A DNA stretch of 64,000 nucleotides from Hyphomonas jannaschiana VP2 (GTDB lineage Bacteria; Pseudomonadota; Alphaproteobacteria; Caulobacterales; Hyphomonadaceae), in contig NZ_ARYJ01000003.1 of NCBI RefSeq assembly GCF_000685215.1, positions 310,001-374,000 of the forward strand. Direction: 5' to 3'. The translations under genes and the position numbers were made by a program. Position 1 is the first letter of the stretch. Every line of letters starts with the position of its first letter. Below the pieces are notes generated by a model. The model ran no database searches, was not told the origin of the DNA, and saw only the letters and a program-made list of their open reading frames with translations. Positions 1 through 8,116 of this stretch are shown in pieces.

Positions 1-832
1 TGGAATAGCCCTTCACGGGATATATCGGCAGCCGGATGCCGACCTGACGCGTCAGCTGGGGCGACCAGCTGCCCCCGGCGAGCACAAACGCGTCCGCCTC
101 CACGGCTTGCAAACCGATGTGTGCGGTGACGATGCCATCATGTTCGCTCAGGCCGTCCACCATCGTGTTCCATTGAAACTGTACGCCGCGCGCCTGCGCA
201 ATCTCTGCCAGGGCGTTTGTGAACTTGAAGCAGTCACCCGTCTCGTCCCCCGGCAGGCGCAGGCCGCCGGTGATTGGTTCGGCGGCGCCGGCAAGGCCCG
301 GTTCCGCCTGGCAGCAGCCCGCACGGTCCAGCAGCTCGAAAGTAATGCCGCTGGCTTTCAGGACTTCGATGTCACGGGCAGCCGTTTCGTATTGCTTCTG
401 GGTACGGAATACCTGCAGCGTGCCTTGAGAGCGCTGGTCGTACTCGATGCCTTCCTCGGCCCGTAGTGACTGCAGCATGTCACGGCTGTATGTCGCCAGG
501 CGCACCATCTTCGCCTTGTTTGCCGCATAGCGTTCAGAGGTGCAGTTGCGCAGCATGGCGAGCCCCCATGTCACCATGGCCGGGTCGATGCTTTGCAGGC
601 GCAGGATCAGGGGCGCATGCTCCATGAACAGCCATTTCAGGGCTTTCGCAGGCACATCGGGTGATGCCCATGGGGCGGCATAGCCGGGCGAGATTTCGCC
701 GGCATTGGCAAAGCTGGTTTCCTGCGCAGGCCCGGGCATGCGATCGATAACGGTCACCTCGTGGCCATCGCGCGCCGCATAATAGGCCGTGGTGATGCCC
801 ACCACGCCGCCGCCAAGTACGACGACTTTCAT
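1..832 (-). CDS. dadA: D-amino acid dehydrogenase, small-subunit type (partial, C-terminus beyond left edge)
   Basis: FAD-dependent oxidoreductase of the DadA family, which oxidises D-amino acids (typically D-alanine) to 2-oxo acids and passes electrons to the respiratory chain. About 277 residues are visible. The N-terminus carries the dinucleotide fold (VVLGGGVVGITTAYY) followed by the family block with FANAGEISPGYAAPWA, both diagnostic for DadA. The start codon ATG at 832-830 overlaps the stop of the upstream racemase as ATGA, so the two are probably translationally coupled. The pairing racemase plus DadA is the usual dadX-dadA arrangement for alanine catabolism. The reading frame is open to the edge of the window, so the C-terminal part is not seen. 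Confidence 0.9.
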   Translation of the reverse strand, partial: MKVVVLGGGVVGITTAYYAARDGHEVTVIDRMPGPAQETSFANAGEISPGYAAPWASPDVPAKALKWLFMEHAPLILRLQSIDPAMVTWGLAMLRNCTSERYAANKAKMVRLATYSRDMLQSLRAEEGIEYDQRSQGTLQVFRTQKQYETAARDIEVLKASGITFELLDRAGCCQAEPGLAGAAEPITGGLRLPGDETGDCFKFTNALAEIAQARGVQFQWNTMVDGLSEHDGIVTAHIGLQAVEADAFVLAGGSWSPQLTRQVGIRLPIYPVKGYS

Positions 833-2022
833 TCCGGTGTCTCCTCTGCGCCCGCGGGCGGCTCATGCAAATAGGTCCGGGCGAAACGGCGCCCGAGACC
901 TGTCAGGATTTCATGGGGCGTTGTGGCCAGCAGCTGCGCGAGATCCGCAACCGACTGGTTCGGGCCGATCAGTTCGACTGTGTCACCGGGGCGGATCAGG
1001 TGGTCAGCAACGTCCGTTACATCGGCCGCGCAACTGTCCATCGACACCCGTCCGACCAGGGGCAGGCGATGACCGCGGAACCAGACGGCGCCGCCTTTGC
1101 CGCTGAGCGCCCGAGGCCAGCCATCGGCATAACCCGCGGAAATCGTCGCGATCCGCCGCGGACCCGGCGCGACATAGTCGAGGCCATAGCCGACGCCCGT
1201 GCCGGCTTCGATCCGGCGGATCTGGATGATGCGTGCCTCCAGCGAGACGGCAGGCTGCAGGTCAGCCCCCATGCCTGGGCCGGGCGCGACGCCATAGAGG
1301 GCAAGGCCGGGCCTGAGAACATGCCCCGCCGACGAGGGCAGGCTGAGCGTGGCGGCCGAATTTGCAATCGAGCAGGGGACGCCGGGCAGGCGGTTGGAGA
1401 AGTGCCGGAAGCGTTCGATCTGGCGGGCGTTCGCCGGGGCGTCCGGAGTGTCCGCGCAGGCCATGTGCGTCATCAGCAGGTGATGCGTCACTGATCCGGT
1501 ATAGTCCGGCATAGTCATGAGGTGGTCCAGTTCCGTCGCACTGAGACCCAGCCGGGACATGCCCGTGTCCACCTGAAGTGCCGCCGGAAGCGTCCGGCCC
1601 AGCTCGCGCGCCGTGGCCGCCCAGTCGAGGGCCTGCTCCAGCGTGTTCAGCACCGGAATGATCCGGGCCTCGGCACACAGCGCTTCGCTGCCCGGCGCCA
1701 GTCCGTTGAGCACATAGAGCGCGGCGCTGCCCGGCAGCAGGGATTTGAGAACAAGCGCTTCAGCCAGGTGGGCAACAAAGAACTCACGGCAGCCGATCTC
1801 TGCCAGCATCGGAGAAATCCGTTCTGCGCCAAGGCCGTAGGCGTTCGCCTTGACCACGGCGCCGACGCGTGATGCCGGGTGCATCCGGCCCAGCCTCTGC
1901 CAGTTTTCCGCAACAGCGCCGAGATCGACGATCAGCCGCCCGGCCTCATCCCTGCAGGGCGGTCGGTTCGAAACGGTCTGGTCAGGCAGGCAGGGGGCGG
2001 GAAAGGCTGCCTCAGTTGTCAT
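829..2022 (-). CDS. alr: Alanine racemase
   Basis: Fold-type III PLP enzyme that interconverts L- and D-alanine, supplying substrate to the DadA encoded next. The protein has 397 residues. The PLP lysine lies in VVKANAYG (Lys58), and the second catalytic residue, tyrosine, is in the GYADGWPR segment. The C-terminal beta domain with GRVSMDSC is also present. I chose ATG at 2022 because it lies 11 bases inside the end of the upstream aminotransferase gene; an upstream in-frame start would extend the overlap without adding conserved sequence. Its place in a catabolic operon suggests the DadX role, but the sequence alone does not separate DadX from the cell-wall Alr. Confidence 0.92.
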   Translation of the reverse strand: MTTEAAFPAPCLPDQTVSNRPPCRDEAGRLIVDLGAVAENWQRLGRMHPASRVGAVVKANAYGLGAERISPMLAEIGCREFFVAHLAEALVLKSLLPGSAALYVLNGLAPGSEALCAEARIIPVLNTLEQALDWAATARELGRTLPAALQVDTGMSRLGLSATELDHLMTMPDYTGSVTHHLLMTHMACADTPDAPANARQIERFRHFSNRLPGVPCSIANSAATLSLPSSAGHVLRPGLALYGVAPGPGMGADLQPAVSLEARIIQIRRIEAGTGVGYGLDYVAPGPRRIATISAGYADGWPRALSGKGGAVWFRGHRLPLVGRVSMDSCAADVTDVADHLIRPGDTVELIGPNQSVADLAQLLATTPHEILTGLGRRFARTYLHEPPAGAEETPE

Positions 2023-3289
2023 CCGCGAGAATGCCCAGAATGGCGAGCTTCTCGACCGGCGGAAGCGGACCGGCATCACGCACAACCCTGAACGCCTCAT
2101 CCGCGACGTCCAGCGTATGGTCGATGTCCGCTTCGGTCATGGCAGCGCAGATGAACATATTGTGCCACGGATGGAAGTAGACGCCGCGCTTCATCAGGGC
2201 CTGGTTCCAGGCATAGCCTTTGGACAAGCCCGGATCGTCATTGAACATTATCAGCGGCAGCTCCGCCGGGCCTGTCTGGCGCAGGGCGAAGCCGTTGCGG
2301 TTCGCGGCTTCGTCGAGGCCTTTGCGCAGGCGCTGGCCGAGGGCCTGTGTGCGCTCGAGATAGTCGGTCTCGCGGATCAGCTTCATCGTCTCGATGGCCG
2401 CGGCCATCGGTGCTGCGGAGAACCAGTATGACCCGGTGGCATAAATGGTGGCGCCCGCATTGCGGGCTTTTTCCGCGCCCAGCAGGGCCGAGATCGGGTG
2501 GCCGTTGGCAATCGCCTTGCCCCAGCTGGAGAGATCGGGTTTCACACCGACACGTGACCAGCTGGAATCGCGGGCGAGCCGGAAACCTGCGCGGACATCG
2601 TCCACAACCAGCAACGCGCCGGCTTCGTCGCAGAGTTCGCGGGCGCGGCGGGCATATTCAGGTGTCGGATCTTCCTGGTCGATGAATGTGTCGTGCTTGA
2701 TCGGCGCAGCGAAGATAGCGGCAAGGTCGTCGCCCGCTTCTTTCACGGCAGCCTCGAGGCTTTCGACGTCATTATAGGTGTAGAAGATCTGGTTGGCGCG
2801 GTCGTTGGGTGTGGTGCCATTCTTCAGCGGTGTGCACCAGGGCGCGGCCCCGTGATAGGCACCTTTGGCGAGGACAATGGTTTTCTTCCGGGTGAAGTTG
2901 CGGGCGATCATCAGTGCCATGGTGGTCGCGTCTGTACCGTTCTTGCAGAACATCGCCCAGTCCGCATGGGAGACCATGGAGGTCATCTGTTCGGCAAGTT
3001 CCACCATCAGACCGGATGGGCCGGTCATCGTGTCGCCCTTCTTCAGCTGGGCGATATAGGCGGCATCAATGCCTTCATGGCCGTATCCAAACAGGTTCGG
3101 GCCGTAGCCGCACATATAGTCGATATATTTATTGCCATCAGCGTCCCACAGATAAGCGCCGGAGGCGCGCTCGAAGAACTGAGGATAGTCATCCGGCAGC
3201 AGTCGAACCGATTGGTGGCCATACATACCGCCGGGAATTACGGCTTCTGCGCGTTCACGAAGCGACTTGTCTTCAGAGTTGGTCCACAT
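2012..3289 (-). CDS. Class III aminotransferase, glutamate-1-semialdehyde aminomutase-like
   Basis: PLP-dependent fold-type I aminotransferase of about 425 residues. Landmarks are the cofactor Asp in VVDDVRAGFR (about residue 230) and the Schiff-base lysine in SSWGKAIANGHP (Lys258). The whole protein resembles glutamate-1-semialdehyde 2,1-aminomutases, but it heads a catabolic operon with alr and dadA and faces a kinase-aldolase pair, so a role in tetrapyrrole synthesis is unlikely. The substrate is unknown. ATG at 3289 was chosen because GTGAGGAC lies just upstream as a ribosome site. The gene is divergent from the PfkB gene across 89 bases that hold a 16-base palindrome. Confidence 0.85.
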   Translation of the reverse strand: MWTNSEDKSLRERAEAVIPGGMYGHQSVRLLPDDYPQFFERASGAYLWDADGNKYIDYMCGYGPNLFGYGHEGIDAAYIAQLKKGDTMTGPSGLMVELAEQMTSMVSHADWAMFCKNGTDATTMALMIARNFTRKKTIVLAKGAYHGAAPWCTPLKNGTTPNDRANQIFYTYNDVESLEAAVKEAGDDLAAIFAAPIKHDTFIDQEDPTPEYARRARELCDEAGALLVVDDVRAGFRLARDSSWSRVGVKPDLSSWGKAIANGHPISALLGAEKARNAGATIYATGSYWFSAAPMAAAIETMKLIRETDYLERTQALGQRLRKGLDEAANRNGFALRQTGPAELPLIMFNDDPGLSKGYAWNQALMKRGVYFHPWHNMFICAAMTEADIDHTLDVADEAFRVVRDAGPLPPVEKLAILGILADDN

Positions 3290-3315
3290 GTTGTCCTCAC
3301 TGCGCATCCGAATAA

Positions 3316-3331
3316 GATAGTTTTGACTATC
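3316..3331. promoter_or_regulatory. Candidate operator palindrome between divergent operons
   Basis: GATAGTTTTGACTATC is a perfect inverted repeat (arms GATAGT and ACTATC, spacer of 4) in the 89-base gap between the aminotransferase and PfkB genes. A related sequence differing only by four transitions lies at 10432-10447 in front of the TonB receptor and TetR genes. The bound regulator is not known; the TetR protein at 10512-11189 is the nearest candidate. Confidence 0.45.
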
Positions 3332-3378
3332 ATACTCGAGACGGATATGTTCGCAAGATAGATTTGGGAGAAAACCGG

Positions 3379-4326
3379 ATGAAACTCGATCTTCTGTGTG
3401 TCGGCCTGACGACGCTGGATGTTGTAGGGCGGCCAATCACGGAAATTCCGCCGGATGAAGAAGGGCGACTGATCGAGCAGATCGCTTGCGCACCGGCTGG
3501 AACAGCAGGCGGGGCGGCCTGTGTTGCGGCCCGGCTTGGCGTCCGCACGGGTGTCGCTGGGGCTATCGGAAGTGATCTCACAGGAAAGTTTGTCCGGTTT
3601 GCTTTTGACGACGGCGGTGTGGACACAAGCCTCCTGAACACACTGGAGGGGTATCCGACTTCTACCACAATTCTACCGATTGATCATGAAGGGCGCCGGC
3701 CGACCCTGCATGCGCCGGGGGCAGGCTCTGTGCCTCCCCTGACGGATGCCCTGATGAAGGCAGCCGCTTCGGTACGTTGTCTCCATTATGGAGGTATCGG
3801 CGCGCCGACATTTGATGGTGGGCCTGGGGAACAGCTTCTGAAAGCGGCGAAAGAAGGCGGTGCAGAGGTGTTCTGCGACCTCATCGCGCCGCGTCCCGAT
3901 GCAAAGGACGAACTCGCCCGTCTCCTTCCTTATGTTGACTGGTTCCTGCCGAGCGCGGACGAAGCCCGCATGCTGACCGGGAAAGACGACCTGCGGGAAG
4001 CTGCCGATGCCTTTGTGGCTATGGGTGCAAAGAACTGCGTCATCAAGGACGGTGGCCGCGGCGCTGTCATGGCCGCTGGTCCGCTGCGTGGACGGTTGCC
4101 GGCCTTCAAGGTGGAGGTCGTCGATACAACGACCTGCGGAGATTCCTTCTGCGCCGGCTTCATTGCTGCACATTTACGGGGACTGAACGATGTCGACGCG
4201 CTGACATTCGCTGCCGCGACTGCCGCGATGGTGGCACAGGGGCTCGCGACTTATGGCAAGTTAGAAAGTTTCGAGCAGGTGGAGGGAGCCACAAAAACGC
4301 TGCCAGTCTTGGAGGTCACCGAGTAA
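3379..4326 (+). CDS. PfkB-family (ribokinase-like) carbohydrate kinase
   Basis: A 315-residue kinase of the ribokinase fold that would phosphorylate a small sugar or sugar-like alcohol with ATP. The C-terminal signature DTTTCGDSFCAGF carries the catalytic base Asp255; the residue before CGD is Thr where Gly is common, which is tolerated in the family. The N-terminal sugar-binding region includes AGTAGGAACVAARLG. The start ATG at 3379 has GGGAG eight bases upstream. Its stop overlaps the next start as TAATG, so it forms an operon with the class II aldolase, suggesting phosphorylation followed by retro-aldol cleavage. The actual substrate cannot be read from the sequence. Confidence 0.88.
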   Translation: MKLDLLCVGLTTLDVVGRPITEIPPDEEGRLIEQIACAPAGTAGGAACVAARLGVRTGVAGAIGSDLTGKFVRFAFDDGGVDTSLLNTLEGYPTSTTILPIDHEGRRPTLHAPGAGSVPPLTDALMKAAASVRCLHYGGIGAPTFDGGPGEQLLKAAKEGGAEVFCDLIAPRPDAKDELARLLPYVDWFLPSADEARMLTGKDDLREAADAFVAMGAKNCVIKDGGRGAVMAAGPLRGRLPAFKVEVVDTTTCGDSFCAGFIAAHLRGLNDVDALTFAAATAAMVAQGLATYGKLESFEQVEGATKTLPVLEVTE

Positions 4327-4976
4327 TGGACGAACAGGAAGCAAAACTGCGCGAACAGATCGTCGAGGTCATGGCGGCAATGGATGCCCGGGGACTGAAC
4401 CGTGGCACGTCCGGCAATGTATCGGCACGACTGGGCGATGGCGCGCTTGTGACGCCGACGGGGGTGCCGCCATCCTCTCTGAAGCCCGAACATATTGTGC
4501 GACTGGCTGCCGATGGCAGCTATGATCCGGCGGGCATGAAGCCGTCCAGCGAGTGGCTGATGCATCTGAAGTTGCTGCAGCTTCGCCCGGACACCAATGC
4601 CGTGGTGCATTGCCACTCGCGCTATGCAACGACACTCGCCTGTGCCAATCGCCCCATACCAGCCCTCCATTATATGGTTGCAGTCAGCGGTGGCGCATCG
4701 ATCCCTGTTGCGCCTTATGCGACGTTCGGCTCGGCGGAACTTGCGGAAACCGTCTGTGAGGCGCTGGCCGGTCAATATGCGACGCTGATGGCCAATCATG
4801 GCCAGATCGTTGCGGCGCCAAGCCTCAAGGCAGCTTTGCTCATCGCCGAAGAGGTCGAGGAGCAGGCGGCCATCTATTGGGGCACACTTGCGATCGGTGG
4901 CCCAAGCTTGCTGTCGGATGATGAAATGGTGCGCATTGCTGACCGGTTTCGATCCTATGGGCAGAAGAAGAAATGA
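4326..4976 (+). CDS. Class II aldolase/adducin-family protein (fuculose-phosphate-aldolase-like)
   Basis: A 216-residue zinc-dependent aldolase or epimerase of the FucA/AraD/adducin family. Visible motifs are GTSGNVSAR near residue 28 (phosphate binding), a candidate catalytic Glu76 in SSEWLMH, zinc histidines 95 and 97 in VHCHSRY, and the later ANHGQ histidine. Length is normal for the family. It is translationally coupled to the kinase upstream and probably cleaves that kinase's product into two small fragments. The sequence does not tell aldolase from decarboxylase or epimerase activity for certain. Confidence 0.87.
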   Translation: MDEQEAKLREQIVEVMAAMDARGLNRGTSGNVSARLGDGALVTPTGVPPSSLKPEHIVRLAADGSYDPAGMKPSSEWLMHLKLLQLRPDTNAVVHCHSRYATTLACANRPIPALHYMVAVSGGASIPVAPYATFGSAELAETVCEALAGQYATLMANHGQIVAAPSLKAALLIAEEVEEQAAIYWGTLAIGGPSLLSDDEMVRIADRFRSYGQKKK

Positions 4977-5011
4977 CCTTCGGGGCATGTCTTGAGCGTA
5001 TCTTCACATAT

Positions 5012-5032
5012 GGTAATGATCGCTACTATTGG
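5012..5032. promoter_or_regulatory. Candidate operator upstream of the dimethylformamidase-like gene
   Basis: In the 82-base gap after the aldolase gene, GGTAAT (5012-5017) and ACTATTGG (5025-5032) flank the 9-mer TGATCGCTA (5017-5025). The same 9-mer occurs inverted at 10410-10418 before the TonB receptor gene. There the minus strand also carries GGTAAT and ACTATTG, with a spacer three bases shorter. This suggests a shared regulator and a separate promoter for this gene. Confidence 0.35.
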
Positions 5033-5058
5033 TCCATAAGGAATGATCGGAACCTCAT

Positions 5059-6624
5059 ATGCTCGCATGTTATACAGACCGCCTGAGCCTTTGCCCCGGT
5101 GAAGCTTTTGCTCTCCATATCAGTGTGGAGCATGGGCCCTGCCGTCTGGAGATCGCTCGTGTCGGCATGGAGCGCGATGTTGTCCTGACGATGGAAGGTG
5201 TCGTGGCGGATCATCACCCGGTGCCGCCGCACGCAGATCGCGATGGCTGCGGCTGGCCAGTGGCACTGGAACTCACCGCCGGTGAGGATTGGCGGAGTGG
5301 CTATTATGATATTCTGCTGACCGAGGCATCGGGAGAAGAGACACACCATTTTGTCTGCATCAAACCGAAGGCCGGCACGACGGGGTCGAAGGCTGTCCTG
5401 GTGCTCGCGACGAATACTTACCATTCCTACAATTGGTGGGGCGGTGCGAACGCCTATTCCAATGTCACCGGACTGATGACCGGCAAGGTGCCATTCGACG
5501 AGGCGATGGATCAGGCAATCGGCGTCCTTTCCACCCAGCGGCCTTTTACGCAGATGATTATCGCCGCGCCGGAAGGCGCCCCGCGGTTGATCAATATGCG
5601 CAAGCGAGAGTTCAGGGAAAAACCGTGGGCGGCAAATCCGGAGTGGATGCGCAAGCATCATATTTCGCCCTATGACGGCTCGGCTGGCTTTCTTCATAAG
5701 TGGGAGCACGCCTTTGCGGCCTGGACCGAGTCCGAAGGCTACGTATTCGACTATGTGACCGATTACGATCTTGATACGGACCCGGATCTTCTTTCAGCTT
5801 ATACATCCGCATTCTTTGTCGGCCATTCGGAATACTGGTCTGGCAACGAACGGGCGCAGGTCGAACGCTTCGTCGACAATGGCGGCTATGCGGCGATCCT
5901 TTCGGGCAACACCTGCTTCTGGAAGGTTCGTTGGGAGGATGATGGCAAGACCTATGTCTGCCACAAATGGAAAGGGTTCACATCGGAAGATGTCGGTGCG
6001 GAGAAGGCCACACATCTCTGGTCGCATCCGGCCTTCAAGGCGCCGGAAGCGGAACTGACAGGGCTTAGCTTCAATTTCGGCGGCTACCATCGTCTCGGCA
6101 TGTGCGTGTCGCGTGGTTCATCGGGCTTTACGATCTACGATGACAAGCACTGGGCACTGGAAGGAACAGACCTGTTCTATGGTGACCAGCTTGGTGCCGA
6201 TGTTCCGCTGATCGGGTACGAAAGTGATGGTTGCCTTTTTGAGTTCGGAGAGGATGGCCTGCCGAAAGCGCTGACCGTGGGAGGTGTTCCGGCCAATCTT
6301 GAAATTATCGGAATTGCGCCGGTGACGCTGGGTGAAGATCCGGAGAGCGGTTATGCACCCATGATCCCGCCGGAAAAACTGGATGTGATTGCCGAGGCCA
6401 TCTATGGCGACGGTTCGGAAGCAATGCAAAAACGCCTTCTGCGCGGCCACGCAATGCTGGCAAGTTTCCAGCGCGGCAAGGGCGAAGTGTTCAATACCGG
6501 TACGACCGAGTGGGCGCACGGCCTGGCGGCGAAGGATCCGTTCATTGAAACCATTACCCGAAATGTCCTGAACCGGTTTGGGGTCACGAAGTCGAAATAT
6601 GTGACTTCTTCGGTCGTCGGATAG
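5059..6624 (+). CDS. N,N-dimethylformamidase large-subunit-like amidohydrolase
   Basis: A 521-residue protein matching the C-terminal catalytic part of the dimethylformamidase large (beta) subunit. That family is an iron-dependent amidohydrolase with a two-tyrosine, one-glutamate metal site. The family segment GHSEYWS is at residues 255-261, followed by GGYAAILSGNTCFWK; ATNTYHSYNWWGG near residue 120 is also typical. Characterised large subunits are longer (about 760 residues, from memory) and act with a small subunit; no small-subunit gene is visible nearby, so this looks like an orphan form. The start ATG at 5059 is preceded by AAGGA about 17 bases away, a rather long spacing. The natural substrate is unknown; the context suggests an amide whose amine part goes to the aminotransferase or racemase genes. 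Confidence 0.8.
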   Translation: MLACYTDRLSLCPGEAFALHISVEHGPCRLEIARVGMERDVVLTMEGVVADHHPVPPHADRDGCGWPVALELTAGEDWRSGYYDILLTEASGEETHHFVCIKPKAGTTGSKAVLVLATNTYHSYNWWGGANAYSNVTGLMTGKVPFDEAMDQAIGVLSTQRPFTQMIIAAPEGAPRLINMRKREFREKPWAANPEWMRKHHISPYDGSAGFLHKWEHAFAAWTESEGYVFDYVTDYDLDTDPDLLSAYTSAFFVGHSEYWSGNERAQVERFVDNGGYAAILSGNTCFWKVRWEDDGKTYVCHKWKGFTSEDVGAEKATHLWSHPAFKAPEAELTGLSFNFGGYHRLGMCVSRGSSGFTIYDDKHWALEGTDLFYGDQLGADVPLIGYESDGCLFEFGEDGLPKALTVGGVPANLEIIGIAPVTLGEDPESGYAPMIPPEKLDVIAEAIYGDGSEAMQKRLLRGHAMLASFQRGKGEVFNTGTTEWAHGLAAKDPFIETITRNVLNRFGVTKSKYVTSSVVG

Positions 6625-6650
6625 ACATACCTCTTCCTGGGAAACTCAAA

Positions 6651-6679
6651 GGCGCGGGAGGTTCTCCCGCGCCTTTTTT
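6651..6679 (+). terminator. Intrinsic terminator
   Basis: A perfect 10-base-pair GC-rich stem (GGCGCGGGAG, loop GTT, CTCCCGCGCC) is followed by six T. It lies 26 bases after the dimethylformamidase-like gene and before the convergent MFS gene. The opposite strand has only three T after the stem, so it works best for the plus strand. Confidence 0.92.
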
Positions 6680-6705
6680 GTATTCTGGAGAGTCCGAAAT
6701 GAAAC

Positions 6706-8112
6706 TCAGGTCTTTTCGATGGCTCCGCCTCCCTTCACGAAGAAGAGAAGGACAAACCCCGCCGCGAACAGAATGGTTACAGGGACGAACCCGGCCTGCT
6801 GCGAATGGAAGATACTGGTGAATATCCCTACAAACATGGGCCCCAGCCAACTCGTGGAATTGCCGGCCAGCGCAGCAAGTCCGAAGAAAGCGCCCATCTG
6901 GGAAGCCGGCGCGAGCCGGGTTAGCAATGTGCGGCTGGAAGACCAGGCTGCGATCTGGAACACGAAGCCGAGGAAGCCGAAGAAGACAAAGACGAGTTCG
7001 GGCAGGGTGGTGAACATCGGTCCGTTCCAGACGGGCTGAGGATCTGCTATCGGCAGGAACAGAATTCGCGCGGGCGATGCGCCGATGATTCCGATCAGAC
7101 CAATCACGGAACCGGCGATCTCGATCTGGAAAGCAATCTTCGGCCCGAATGTTTCGTCTAGCCAGCCAGCGAGAACACCGCCAATCAGGCCGGCAACACA
7201 GCCGAGAAGTCCATAAACCAGCATTTGCGTGCCATCCCATCCCATAACGCCCGCGGCATAGACGCCACAGAGAATAAGCAGCACGCCGCCGGCATCCTGC
7301 GCCAGCGTACGGGCGAGCAGGTAGATCATCGCGTCGGAATTCTGCTTCCAGTTCCGTATCAGCGAAAAGAGCGCGCCAACGCCCGCCTTCACTGAGGCAC
7401 CGTCTGCCTTGCTGCCGGTATGGTCTGCATCTTTGCTGAAAAGGAACAGCGGAATGGCGCAGACGGCAAAGTTCAGTGCTACAAGGACCGGCACGATACG
7501 GTCGGGTTCGTAGGCCTCCTTGGACAGACCGAACATCGGCTTGTCGGGCAGCATCAGAGCCAGAAGGATAAACAGAAGGAGCGCAATCGACGTGACATTG
7601 CCGAGCGACAGGGCAAGTCCGGACGCCATAGGCCGCATTCGCGGAGCTGCTGCTGATGTCAGCATGGAAGAGAACAGGACCTCTCCGCACGAGAGCAGAA
7701 CCGAGATTGCTCCAAAGATGCAGACAACGATCCAGGGCGGGAGGATTGTACCTCCGGGGGCAGCAAACCAGAGACTCATCATCAGCGGCAGGAGGATGAT
7801 TGTGACGAGTGCTAGCCAGGGCTTCCGTGGACCGAGCGTGTCGACCGTTGCGCCGAGCACAGGGGCCACAAACGCGACGGTGAGGCCGGAAATCATGCCC
7901 ATGTGGGCGATCATGGCCTGGCCTTTCACGCCGTCTCCAACAACCGTGGTTGCAAAATAAGGCGCGAAGAGGAAGCCGTTGACGAGCCCGATATAGGGAT
8001 CTCGCCCCGCCTGGTAGGTTGCCCATGACCAGGCGGAACGGTCCAATTTCCGCGAACCGGAGATTGCGTCAGAGGTGTCCGTTACCTCCGGTCCGGCGGA
8101 CATGATCGCCAT
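6706..8112 (-). CDS. MFS transporter, Atg22/UMF1-like
   Basis: A roughly 468-residue integral membrane protein with about twelve hydrophobic segments and the MFS loop DTLGPRKPW between helices 2 and 3. The helices are visible as runs such as VAFVAPVLGATV, LALVTIILLPLMM and FGFLGFVFQIAA. The overall pattern fits the vacuole-effluxer-like (UMF1) branch of MFS permeases. It lies 4 bases downstream of a TonB receptor gene, so the pair probably moves the same compound across the outer and then inner membrane. The start is uncertain: ATG at 8112 or 8103, neither with a strong ribosome site. Confidence 0.85.
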   Translation of the reverse strand: MAIMSAGPEVTDTSDAISGSRKLDRSAWSWATYQAGRDPYIGLVNGFLFAPYFATTVVGDGVKGQAMIAHMGMISGLTVAFVAPVLGATVDTLGPRKPWLALVTIILLPLMMSLWFAAPGGTILPPWIVVCIFGAISVLLSCGEVLFSSMLTSAAAPRMRPMASGLALSLGNVTSIALLLFILLALMLPDKPMFGLSKEAYEPDRIVPVLVALNFAVCAIPLFLFSKDADHTGSKADGASVKAGVGALFSLIRNWKQNSDAMIYLLARTLAQDAGGVLLILCGVYAAGVMGWDGTQMLVYGLLGCVAGLIGGVLAGWLDETFGPKIAFQIEIAGSVIGLIGIIGASPARILFLPIADPQPVWNGPMFTTLPELVFVFFGFLGFVFQIAAWSSSRTLLTRLAPASQMGAFFGLAALAGNSTSWLGPMFVGIFTSIFHSQQAGFVPVTILFAAGFVLLFFVKGGGAIEKT

Positions 8113-8116
8113 GGCA

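Noticed and set aside
2012..3289. Reading the aminotransferase as the haem-pathway enzyme HemL
   Set aside because: Similarity is real, but its position at the head of an alr-dadA operon, facing kinase and aldolase genes, argues for a catabolic transaminase.
6584..8026. 480-codon frame on the minus strand overlapping the MFS gene
   Set aside because: Same strand but another frame, arginine-rich and without hydrophobic helices; the overlapping frame gives a good twelve-helix MFS protein.
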